A stretch of DNA of 44,379 nucleotides from an uncultured Roseburia sp. Its GTDB lineage: Bacteria > Bacillota > Clostridia > Lachnospirales > Lachnospiraceae. The notes beneath the pieces are model-generated. The model was not told where the DNA came from and made no database searches. It saw nothing but the letters and a program-made list of their open reading frames with translations. The position numbers and the translations under genes were made by a program. Every line of letters begins with the position of its first letter. The first letter of the stretch is position 1. The stretch is taken from the NCBI GenBank assembly GCA_900550935.1, contig URUD01000023.1, forward strand, positions 1 to 44,379. The letters run 5' to 3'. Below, in pieces: positions 24,820 through 31,695 of this stretch.

Positions 24820-25671
24820 ATGCCAGAAAATAGTAGTTGCAGCAGTGCATCCAGTTGCTCCAGAGAGAGCTGTGAAGGATGCCCAAGCAAAGCAAACGGA
24901 GGTGGCGGCATCGCAAAAGAGCCAATGAACCCATCTTCTAATGTAAAAAAAGTCATTGGAGTCGTCAGTGGAAAGGGAGGCGTAGGAAAATCTTTCGTGA
25001 CAGCATCCCTGGCAACGGCAATGAGACAGGCAGGATACAAAGTAGGTATCATGGATGCGGATATTACTGGTCCATCCATTCCTAAAATGTTTGGTGTACA
25101 TGGACAGGTATACGGAACAGAAGAGGGAATGGTTCCAATGGAAGCAGAGAATGGGATCAAGATCATGTCAGTCAACCTGCTGTTAGATAAAGAAGAAGAC
25201 CCTGTCATCTGGAGAGGACCGGTTATCGCCGGAGTCGTAAAACAGTTCTGGAATGAGACCGTATGGGGCGATGTAGACTATCTTTTTGTAGATATGCCGC
25301 CAGGAACCGGTGATGTACCGCTTACGGTATTCCAGTCCCTTCCGGTAGATGGAATCGTGATCGTAACATCTCCACAGGAACTGGTGCAGATGATCGTGAA
25401 AAAGGCATACAATATGGCAGACATGATGCACGTTCCAGTGCTTGGAGTTGTTGAGAACTTCAGTTACTTAAAATGTCCGGATTGCGGCAAAGAGATCAAA
25501 CTCTTTGGTGACAGCCATATCGAGCAGGTAGCAGAGGAATTAAGACTGCCTGTATTTGGAAAGATGCCGTTAGATCCTGCATTCGCACAGAAGGCAGATG
25601 AAGGAAAATTCTATGAGATGGAGAACCCTTATATTGACACGGCAGTCCGTGCATTGACAGCATTGCTTTAA
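24820..25671 (+). CDS. Mrp/NBP35-family Fe-S cluster carrier ATPase
   Basis: A 283-residue P-loop protein. Residues 1-35 hold a Cys-rich stretch (Cys 7, 13, 18, 21), like the N-terminal cluster site of NBP35/ApbC proteins. The deviant Walker A motif GKGGVGKS is at residues 51-58, followed by VGIMDADITGPSIPKMFG and VDMPPGTGDVPLTVFQSLP. A CPDC pair near residue 215 (LKCPDCGKEI) is the conserved dimer-bridging cluster site. These proteins carry iron-sulfur clusters to target enzymes. ATG 24820 is preceded by GGAGGG. It is the last gene before a terminator. Confidence 0.92.
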   Translation: MPENSSCSSASSCSRESCEGCPSKANGGGGIAKEPMNPSSNVKKVIGVVSGKGGVGKSFVTASLATAMRQAGYKVGIMDADITGPSIPKMFGVHGQVYGTEEGMVPMEAENGIKIMSVNLLLDKEEDPVIWRGPVIAGVVKQFWNETVWGDVDYLFVDMPPGTGDVPLTVFQSLPVDGIVIVTSPQELVQMIVKKAYNMADMMHVPVLGVVENFSYLKCPDCGKEIKLFGDSHIEQVAEELRLPVFGKMPLDPAFAQKADEGKFYEMENPYIDTAVRALTALL

Positions 25672-25696
25672 AAATTAACCACTTACCAGTCAAAAT

Positions 25697-25741
25697 GGAC
25701 CACTTGATGTAAAGCTATTTACATTGAGGGTCCTTTTTTTT
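25697..25741 (+). terminator. Intrinsic terminator after the Mrp gene
   Basis: A stem of GGACC/GGTCC plus 11 pairs with two G-U, one bulged A and the loop GCTA (25697-25733), followed by eight T. The same segment overlaps a possible promoter for the next operon. Confidence 0.85.
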
Positions 25742-25746
25742 ACAAT
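25718..25746 (+). promoter_or_regulatory. Possible promoter embedded in the terminator
   Basis: TTTACA (25718-25723) and TACAAT (25741-25746) are 17 bp apart. The -35 box is part of the terminator's 3' arm and the spacer contains its T run. It would start the LytTR/LiaF operon about 60 nt upstream of its first ATG. Confidence 0.45.
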
Positions 25747-25812
25747 AAGATTATCAAAAAACAAAGCGCGCACGAGGTACCCGGATTTTGAAACGCAGGC
25801 ATGGAGGAAGGA

Positions 25813-26274
25813 ATGAAAATAAAAATTGAAATTGAAGATTCACTGGCAGAGGATGAGGTCATCATCCGATGCAGGGGATTGACCGAGGAAGTGTCTGCCG
25901 TGCAAAAAGCAGTAAGCGAGGCGGCAGGTGCAGTACAGAAATTTCCATTTTATAAAGGAAATACCGAGTACTATCTCTCGTTGGATGAAATCCTGTTTTT
26001 TGAAACGGATGAAGCGGGGATCAGTGCCCACACCAAGACGGATGCATACCAGACAAAATATAAATTATATGAATTAGAAGATATGCTTCCAGGTTTTTTT
26101 ATGAGAGTATCGAAATCAACGATTTTGAATACCAACCATATTTACTCCATCAACCGGAATCTGACGGCATCCAGTGTGGTCGCATTTTCAGGCACACACA
26201 AGCAAGTCTATGTTTCGCGGTATTATTATAAATTATTGATTAGCAAATTAGAAGAAAAGAGGTTACATCGATGA
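25813..26274 (+). CDS. Stand-alone LytTR-type DNA-binding regulator
   Basis: A 153-residue protein without a receiver domain. Residues about 1-45 are a short N-terminal region, and about 50-150 are a LytTR domain (YLSLDEILFFETDEAGISAHT, YELEDMLPGFFMRVSKSTILNTNHI, QVYVSRYYYKLL). I chose ATG 25813 behind GGAGGAAGG. The stop overlaps the next start (ATGA), coupling it to the LiaF-like gene. LytTR proteins of this short type often control the membrane protein encoded next to them, so autoregulation in response to envelope stress is plausible. No paired direct repeats were found in its own leader. Confidence 0.88.
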   Translation: MKIKIEIEDSLAEDEVIIRCRGLTEEVSAVQKAVSEAAGAVQKFPFYKGNTEYYLSLDEILFFETDEAGISAHTKTDAYQTKYKLYELEDMLPGFFMRVSKSTILNTNHIYSINRNLTASSVVAFSGTHKQVYVSRYYYKLLISKLEEKRLHR

Positions 26275-26975
26275 AAGGAAAGAAAATTTTTTGGGGCATC
26301 TTTTTTATTTTAGCAGCAGTTCTTGTAGTGATAAGCAAGATTGGCATTGTGCCGGATATAGGCGTGTTTACCATTTTAGTAACCGCGGTTTTAGCCTGTA
26401 CCCTGATTGAGGGAGTTCGCCGTTTGAATTTTTTTGAGATTTTATTTTCCATTGCATTTCTCTGCATCGTTTATGAAAAACCACTCGGGATTGAAGCACT
26501 GACACCGTGGACCGTTCTTGCAGCAGCATTATTTGGAAGTATCGGTTTATCCATGCTGTTTCGTGGGGAAAAAAACAAAGGATGGAAGGGAAACGCATCC
26601 TGGGATAACGGAAATTACAGCGGTGATAGTGAGCAGTGCAATGGAGAACACGTTCAGTGCGAAAATAATTTTGGTACGGCGATCCGTTATATCAATTCCG
26701 ATAATTTCTGCAATGCACATTTAGAAAACAATTTCGGATCTCTGACCGTGTATTTTGACAATGCCGTGATCCAGGGCGCAGCTGCCTACGTGGAGGTGGA
26801 AAATAATTTCGGAGAGACATCGCTTTATATCCCGAAGGAATGGAAAGTCGAGTTAGATCTGGACCGTTCCTTTGGTGGGGTAAGTGAGTATGGCGATCAC
26901 ATCGGAAGCAGCAATGCCACACTCTATGTGCGTGGAGAGGTAGATTTTGGACACATCGGAGTACATTACATTTAA
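26271..26975 (+). CDS. LiaF-like membrane protein
   Basis: A 234-residue protein. The N-terminal half has about four hydrophobic helices (residues about 5-23, 26-46, 53-70, 77-98). The C-terminal half (about 120-234) is a soluble beta-rich domain with a repeated NNFG motif (ENNFGTAIRYI, ENNFGSLTVYF, ENNFGETSLYI, then RSFGGV), matching the C-terminal domain of LiaF and related cell-wall-stress proteins. In Bacillus LiaF is a negative regulator of the LiaRS system. Here it is coupled to a LytTR regulator instead, so the control logic is probably different. Confidence 0.82.
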   Translation: MKGKKIFWGIFFILAAVLVVISKIGIVPDIGVFTILVTAVLACTLIEGVRRLNFFEILFSIAFLCIVYEKPLGIEALTPWTVLAAALFGSIGLSMLFRGEKNKGWKGNASWDNGNYSGDSEQCNGEHVQCENNFGTAIRYINSDNFCNAHLENNFGSLTVYFDNAVIQGAAAYVEVENNFGETSLYIPKEWKVELDLDRSFGGVSEYGDHIGSSNATLYVRGEVDFGHIGVHYI

Positions 26976-26990
26976 AAGGTGGATGAGGAT

Positions 26991-27710
26991 ATGACAAGGC
27001 AGAGAAAACTGGATACATTTCCGGAAGAAAACGTAACAGAGATCAGAATAAACACGGCATATGCAGCTGTATATTTTGAAGAGACCGAAGACCATCGGAT
27101 CCGTGTGGAGGCAGAAAAGATCGGGGAAGAAGATTATTCCTGCACGTTACAGGAGGGCTGCCTGGAGGTTGTGCTGGAACAAAAGCGGAAATTCTTTTCC
27201 GTCCGGCATGGCGATGTTCCGGTAATACGGCTGTACCTTCCGAGAGGACACCGGTTCCACACGATCGCATTAAAAAATGGCGCGGGGGATGTCCATATGG
27301 AGCAGGAGAAGATCAGCTGCGATACGATAAAGGCTGAGATCGGAGCAGGAAAATGGACGGTTTCCGGTATGATCGTGGAGAAATGCTTAAGGGCGGAGAT
27401 TGGCGCGGGAGATGTCACCATGTCACAGATGAATGTGAGACGGATGGATGTTTCATGTGGAGTCGGCAATTTTAACTATCAGGGAAAACTGTCCGGCGAC
27501 AGTAAGATCGAGTGTGGCATGGGCAACTGTAAACTGCAGTTAGATCAGAAAGAAAGTGATTTTGGCTATGATATGAAACTTGGCATGGGCAAAATTGTTG
27601 TAAATAACCGTTCCATAAAAAACAAAGAGACCCGCATAAGACGTGAGAATACACAGGGAACGCTTTCCTTAGAGTGTGGTATGGGGAAAATTGAAGTGGA
27701 GACGGAGTAG
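26991..27710 (+). CDS. DUF4097-like beta-repeat protein
   Basis: A 239-residue protein from ATG 26991 behind AAAGGTGG; GTG 26979 is an in-frame alternative. The body is a repeat of short beta strands with the recurring motifs AEIGAG and ECGMG (for example KAEIGAGKWTVSG, RAEIGAGDVTMSQ, IECGMGNCKLQL, LECGMGKIEVETE), as in the DUF4097/adhesin-like families that form a right-handed beta-solenoid. No signal peptide or membrane helix is visible. LiaG-like proteins of this type sit beside liaF genes, so it is probably part of the same envelope-stress unit. Confidence 0.75.
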   Translation: MTRQRKLDTFPEENVTEIRINTAYAAVYFEETEDHRIRVEAEKIGEEDYSCTLQEGCLEVVLEQKRKFFSVRHGDVPVIRLYLPRGHRFHTIALKNGAGDVHMEQEKISCDTIKAEIGAGKWTVSGMIVEKCLRAEIGAGDVTMSQMNVRRMDVSCGVGNFNYQGKLSGDSKIECGMGNCKLQLDQKESDFGYDMKLGMGKIVVNNRSIKNKETRIRRENTQGTLSLECGMGKIEVETE

Positions 27711-27744
27711 AAGAAAAGATAGGACAGACTGTTTGTGTAAAAAC

Positions 27745-27777
27745 TTGTAGTACAGAGAAAAATATAGTATACTACAA
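27745..27777 (+). promoter_or_regulatory. Promoter with overlapping inverted repeat upstream of the two-component genes
   Basis: TTGTAG (27745-27750), 17-bp spacer, TATACT (27768-27773). The same region contains TTGTAGTA (27745-27752) and its inverse TACTACAA (27770-27777), so both promoter boxes lie in an inverted repeat that could be an operator. Confidence 0.55.
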
Positions 27778-27813
27778 AGAGAAAAACACGAAAGAAGGAA
27801 CAGTGTGGTGGGG

Positions 27814-28515
27814 ATGAAAATTGGCATATGTGATGATGAAAAGGATGTGGCTTTTCAGTTGAAAGCATATGTGGAAAAGTATCAGACGGAGAAAAAATGT
27901 GCGTGTGAAATTGAGGTTTTTTCGTCTGGCGAGGAATTGCTTTTATGTGCGCAGGAGTATGCGGTTGTATTTTTGGATATTGAAATGGATGGCTTGGATG
28001 GAATAAAAACCGGCGAATTGCTTCGCCGGAAGAACCCGGATATCATAATTATCATGGCTACCGGGAGGCAGGAGCGGTACAAAGAGGCATTTCGGATACA
28101 GGCATTTCGTTTTATTACGAAACCATTTGAAGAAGAAGAGATTTACGAAGCATTGGATGCAGTATCGGATTGTCAGTGCGGAGAAGAGGAAATAGAGCTG
28201 TTTTCAAAAAGAGCAGCCATCCGGGTAAAACAGAGAGAAATCTGCTATATAAGAGCATGTTATGGAGATACAGAATTTTTAGTAGGAGATCAGGTATTCC
28301 GAAAAGAGATTTCGTTAAATGATCTTGAGAATGTATTAGATCAAAAAATGTTTGTCCGTGTGCACCGGCAGTATATTGTAAATATGGGCTGGATCGAAAC
28401 TTATCAAGATGGTCGTATTAGCATAGGTGGGCAGTGTATTACGGTTGCGAGAAGAAAAAGAAAAGAATTTGAACGAAAATACATAGAATATGATATTCAG
28501 TATCGGGGAAATTGA
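27814..28515 (+). CDS. LytTR-family response regulator (AgrA-like)
   Basis: A 233-residue regulator. The receiver domain (about 1-120) shows the acidic pocket CDDE (Asp7, Asp8), the phosphoacceptor Asp55 in VFLDIEMDG, and the Lys in FITKPFEEEE. The C-terminal LytTR domain (about 135-230) has REICYIRACYGDTEFLV and FVRVHRQYIVNMGWIE. ATG 27814 is chosen because it begins the receiver fold directly; a GTG lies 3 codons upstream. The stop is 1 nt before the kinase start. A matching pair of direct repeats lies downstream at 29814-29842. Confidence 0.9.
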   Translation: MKIGICDDEKDVAFQLKAYVEKYQTEKKCACEIEVFSSGEELLLCAQEYAVVFLDIEMDGLDGIKTGELLRRKNPDIIIIMATGRQERYKEAFRIQAFRFITKPFEEEEIYEALDAVSDCQCGEEEIELFSKRAAIRVKQREICYIRACYGDTEFLVGDQVFRKEISLNDLENVLDQKMFVRVHRQYIVNMGWIETYQDGRISIGGQCITVARRKRKEFERKYIEYDIQYRGN

Positions 28516-28516
28516 T

Positions 28517-29830
28517 ATGCGCATAGGTATACTAATGGTACTCTATTTATTAGAGATAATAAAATACTACCTGGCATATGGGGTGTGCTATGGTGGGAAA
28601 AAAATAAAATATCAGATACCATTGGTCGGTGCAGTGATTTGTTTTTTCATTATTTTATTTGGGAAAACGATCGATGATACACTGGTCTATATTTTTTTTC
28701 TGGTTCTTGTGGCTATGTTTTTCGGGATAAATGGGGAAAAGCGGTTTTCGAAATGGCTTCTTCTGGTTTTTATCCTTAACAGTCTGGACGAAGCTGTCAG
28801 TATGATAGAACAGGCACTGGTGTGGGGGACAGGATCCAGTGGAATGAGGAATGCAGTAGAACAGTTCTGGGAGTGCCTGACCGTGGTTCTCATTTTACTG
28901 ATTGCGGATATTGTAAAGCGAAGATTAAGTTTACGCCAAAAGGGAAAGATTGGAAAATTTATAAAACAGAATATCTTTACGGTGGCAATATTAATGGCAG
29001 TCTGTATGTTGTTTACTGTCGGAGAATTGGAGTATATGAAGGATGTGATGCCGGAAGATGTGCATTTTCAAAAGGCAGCATTTGTTTTATGCCTGATGTC
29101 GTATATAGGGATAGGTGTTGCAGTTTTTTTTGCCATTTACATTAAAACAGTAAATGAACAGATGTCGCAGATGGTAGAGCATGAAAAATTACTCAAGGAG
29201 ATGCAAAAACACTATTATGAAGAACTTCTGGGAAAAGAAGAGGACACCAGAAGGTATCGACATGATCTGAATAATCATCTTATCTGTCTACAAAATTATG
29301 CGCTGAATTGCGAAACAGAAAAGGTATCGGAATATATAGAAAAAATGCAAAATGCAGCAGTAGAAATACAAAAACGCTGTTATTTTACTGGGAATGAAAT
29401 TGTAGATGCGATCACGAACTATTATGTACCGCAGTTAGAGGAAGACATAATGGTCAAAGTATCTGGCAGTATCGAACTTGATCTGGATGAATTGAGATTG
29501 TGTACAATATACGCTAATCTGTTGAAAAATGCGATCGAAGAACTGGAACGGGAAAAAGGGGAAAACAGGTTTTTGTATATTAAATTCAGCCAGGGGAAAA
29601 GATATGTCCAAATTTTGATTGAAAACAGCTTATCGGATGCACAGAGAAAACAGGAATTGAAAGCAATACTGAAATCAAAGAAAAAAGATAAGTCGAACCA
29701 TGGGATGGGACTTTTGAATGTTAAAAGAGCCGTAGAAGAAATGGGAGGGATGTTGGAAGTAAGAAAAAGTGAAAAAAGTTTTCTGACAGAGGTAAATCTT
29801 CCGGTCGGAAATGACCGTTTATCGGATTAA
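28517..29830 (+). CDS. AgrC-like sensor histidine kinase (GHKL)
   Basis: A 437-residue kinase. The first 200 residues carry about six to seven transmembrane helices with little periplasmic sequence, the layout of peptide-pheromone receptors such as AgrC and ComD. The cytoplasmic part holds the phospho-acceptor His249 in RRYRHDLNNHL, the N box CTIYANLLKNAIEELE and the G box NHGMGLLNVKRAVEEMGG. ATG 28517 directly follows the regulator stop. A coding region for an AgrB-type processing protease is absent, so if it senses a peptide the peptide is probably not an AgrD-type thiolactone. The last 17 bp of the gene hold half of a LytTR-type repeat pair. Confidence 0.9.
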   Translation: MRIGILMVLYLLEIIKYYLAYGVCYGGKKIKYQIPLVGAVICFFIILFGKTIDDTLVYIFFLVLVAMFFGINGEKRFSKWLLLVFILNSLDEAVSMIEQALVWGTGSSGMRNAVEQFWECLTVVLILLIADIVKRRLSLRQKGKIGKFIKQNIFTVAILMAVCMLFTVGELEYMKDVMPEDVHFQKAAFVLCLMSYIGIGVAVFFAIYIKTVNEQMSQMVEHEKLLKEMQKHYYEELLGKEEDTRRYRHDLNNHLICLQNYALNCETEKVSEYIEKMQNAAVEIQKRCYFTGNEIVDAITNYYVPQLEEDIMVKVSGSIELDLDELRLCTIYANLLKNAIEELEREKGENRFLYIKFSQGKRYVQILIENSLSDAQRKQELKAILKSKKKDKSNHGMGLLNVKRAVEEMGGMLEVRKSEKSFLTEVNLPVGNDRLSD

Positions 29831-29842
29831 GTGACCGCTTGT
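29814..29842 (+). promoter_or_regulatory. LytTR/AgrA-type direct-repeat operator
   Basis: ACCGTTTAT (29814-29822) and ACCGCTTGT (29834-29842) are 20 bp apart from start to start. The first fits the AgrA-type half-site pattern [TA][AC][CA]GTTN[AG][TG] fully and the second has one mismatch. The wider repeat (GACCG-YTTRTCGG-RTTA) is conserved over 17 bases. It sits 10 bp upstream of a candidate -35 box, as expected for an activator site of this class. Confidence 0.6.
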
Positions 29843-29852
29843 CGGGTTATGA

Positions 29853-29882
29853 TTGAAAAGTCATCTGTTACTTTGCTATCCT
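29853..29882 (+). promoter_or_regulatory. Candidate promoter of the small-peptide operon
   Basis: TTGAAA (29853-29858), 18-bp spacer, TATCCT (29877-29882). The -10 box is poor, consistent with a promoter that needs an activator. Transcription would begin almost at the ribosome binding site (29891-29897). Confidence 0.4.
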
Positions 29883-29904
29883 GTGGATATAGGAGGTGAA
29901 GCAG

Positions 29905-29973
29905 ATGGCTTTTTTTGAAATATTTGAAAAAACAAAATGGTTTTGGGATGTCATGAACTGGTTGCGAAAATAG
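29905..29973 (+). CDS. 22-residue aromatic amphipathic peptide
   Basis: ATG 29905 follows an excellent AGGAGGTGA site (29891-29899) and opens 22 codons to TAG 29971-29973. The peptide begins MAFFEIFEKTK and ends NWLRK. It has three Trp, four Phe, no Cys, three acidic and four basic residues, and a helical pattern with one hydrophobic face. There is no signal peptide. The size, charge pattern and position beside an AgrA-like operator recall staphylococcal delta-hemolysin and phenol-soluble modulins, but there is no sequence match that I can claim. It could instead be a leaderless pheromone or a translated leader. Confidence 0.5.
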   Translation: MAFFEIFEKTKWFWDVMNWLRK

Positions 29974-30011
29974 GGCTTTAAAAGAATGTGTTATTGAGGA
30001 AGGAGAAAGGT

Positions 30012-30967
30012 ATGAAAAGAAAACGAATGAGAAATGTAAAGGGAAATTTGAAAAAGCTGGGAGTACTGGTATTGTTAGTGGCAATGATTGGGAATGCTGC
30101 GAATGTAAATGCTAGTGAGAAACTGTGCTTTGGGAAAAATATAAGTGCGAGTGGGAATGCAAGTGCCAGCGGGAATGCGAGTGCCAGTGGAGATGCAGGT
30201 TCGTATGAGAAGAGCATGAACCAGGAGAAGGTATCGGGAGATAATGCGGTAAGCGCAGATGCGTATTATGAGGAGGAAAGTGGATGTGGAACAGTATCTA
30301 ACCGTGTGATCGAAACATTACAGGAAGTAAAGGATGCTGAATTAAAGCCATACAAAAATTATTATTATAAATCTGTAACATCGAAAAAATCAAAATATAT
30401 ACTCAATACATATAATTATAGGCAGGAAACATTAAATAGTTATTACAGAGCTATGTACGGTTCAACTGTAACGGGAACATGTTCTATGGTGGCAGGTACC
30501 AGTTTAGCGGAGTATTATACTCGAAAAGGATATAGCAGGACATTAGGTAACAGTAAATATAATAGGATATTTACGTCAATGGTACAAATGGGATATGGAT
30601 CAGGTGCGTATACAGGAAGGAGTACAACGGATAATAAATTTCATAAATATCCGCATATTATCAATCTTATGAAAAAAATGTAAGGGGAGATTTTGAAAAT
30701 TTTTTTGTTGATAATTATGTTGCTTCATATAACAAAAATGCAAAACCAGTGGTGGGGCATTTTCATAGTGGAACAGGGCATTCAATGGTAATAGCTGGAT
30801 ATTACGATATAACCGTGAAATATCAGAAAACAAAAAATTCCAGAATGCAGACAAAGACAACACGATATTATGCAGTAAATAATGGATGGACATATAGTAC
30901 CGCAGGAGATGCCAGAATTTCTTATATTAATAGTAAGTATTTAAAGAGTATTACAAGAATTATATAG
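30012..30967 (+). pseudogene. Secreted cysteine-peptidase-like protein interrupted by a frameshift at A7
   Basis: ATG 30012 follows AAGGAGAAAGG. The first frame gives 223 residues: signal peptide (about 1-35), three SASGNA-type repeats (45-62), and a papain/C39-like domain with the putative catalytic Cys157 in GTCSMVAGTSLAEYY. It stops at TAA 30681-30683 just after seven A (30672-30678). Read one base back, the frame continues without a break from about 30662 to TAG/TAA near 30967 and carries the rest of the fold: the His in GTGHSMVIAGYY and NNGW. Adding one A joins the two parts. It may be a true pseudogene, a phase-variable or slippage-controlled gene, or a sequencing error in a homopolymer. 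Confidence 0.65.
30144..30197 (+). repeat. Three tandem 18-bp repeats in the peptidase gene
   Basis: Units at 30144-30161, 30162-30179 and 30180-30197 each encode SASGNA or SASGDA. They differ at a few third positions, so they are not a recent exact duplication. They form a flexible linker after the signal peptide. Confidence 0.8.
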
Positions 30968-30978
30968 AGGAAATGTTT

Positions 30979-31695
30979 ATGAAAAAGAAAAAAATAATAG
31001 TAGCAATTTTTTTTGTGATTTTGGTAGGTATATGTGCTGTGCTGAAATTGAAAAGTAATGATTCTTTTATGACAACAGAAATTACAGCATATAAATGGAA
31101 TGAAAAAGATACAAATCTGATATTAAGGATAAACGCGGATGAAGTATATATAGATGATATGTCACTTGTCACATCGTTTCATTCGAAAATGGATCAAAAA
31201 GATATTGTTAAGACAAATTCAAACGGATATGTGGGGCAAATACTATATTGTGACGGGTCAAAAGAACTACTTTCTGCGAGCTTGTTTTTGATGGATGACA
31301 ATTATTATGTATTGTTTTGCAATGATGCTACAAAAGAATCTTATGTTTTGCAAAATTGCCATCTGTCATATGGGTTAAGTGGAGAAATGATAGTAGCACC
31401 CTCCCCGGTACATATTGTGATTGATGAAGAATTGTTTGAATTGCTTCGGGAAGAAGGGATAAATGAATTGGATTTTTTGTTTGATAACTGTACATTTGAA
31501 GAGGCAAAAATATTTTATGAAAGATTGTCCGGGGAATATATTACGATAGATGAAGAACAGCAGCAGATTACAGTAGATGCTTATGATGTAAAAAATGATG
31601 TTTTTTATGAGAAGTATATTACGATTGATTTTAAAAATAGGACGATCACGGGGGTAGATGAAAAGGGAAAGAAAATCACAGTAAATGGAAACTAA
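30979..31695 (+). CDS. Unrecognised membrane-anchored exported protein
   Basis: A 238-residue protein from ATG 30979 (8 nt after GAGG; ATG 30973 is too close to it). A Lys-rich start and one hydrophobic helix (about residues 5-23) indicate a signal anchor, with the rest outside the cell. The exported part is acidic, with VYIDDMSLVTSFHSKMDQ and a C-terminal pair of beta-rich repeats (EYITIDEEQQQITVDAYD and KYITIDFKNRTITGVDEK). I recognise no family. It starts 12 nt after the peptidase-like gene and overlaps the next gene by 11 nt, so it belongs to the same operon. Base composition is AT-rich, as in its neighbours. Confidence 0.75.
   Translation: MKKKKIIVAIFFVILVGICAVLKLKSNDSFMTTEITAYKWNEKDTNLILRINADEVYIDDMSLVTSFHSKMDQKDIVKTNSNGYVGQILYCDGSKELLSASLFLMDDNYYVLFCNDATKESYVLQNCHLSYGLSGEMIVAPSPVHIVIDEELFELLREEGINELDFLFDNCTFEEAKIFYERLSGEYITIDEEQQQITVDAYDVKNDVFYEKYITIDFKNRTITGVDEKGKKITVNGN

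Noticed and set aside
30669..30683. Canonical -1 ribosomal slippery heptamer (X XXY YYZ) in the peptidase gene
   Set aside because: The codon phase reads ATG AAA AAA ATG, so the heptamer in phase is G AAA AAA, which is not canonical, and I see no clear downstream stem. Slippage on A7 or a simple indel is more likely.
29831..31000. AgrB/AgrD-type pheromone genes beside the AgrC-like kinase
   Set aside because: I searched for a Cys-containing AgrD-like peptide and an AgrB membrane protease and found neither. The 22-residue peptide has no Cys.
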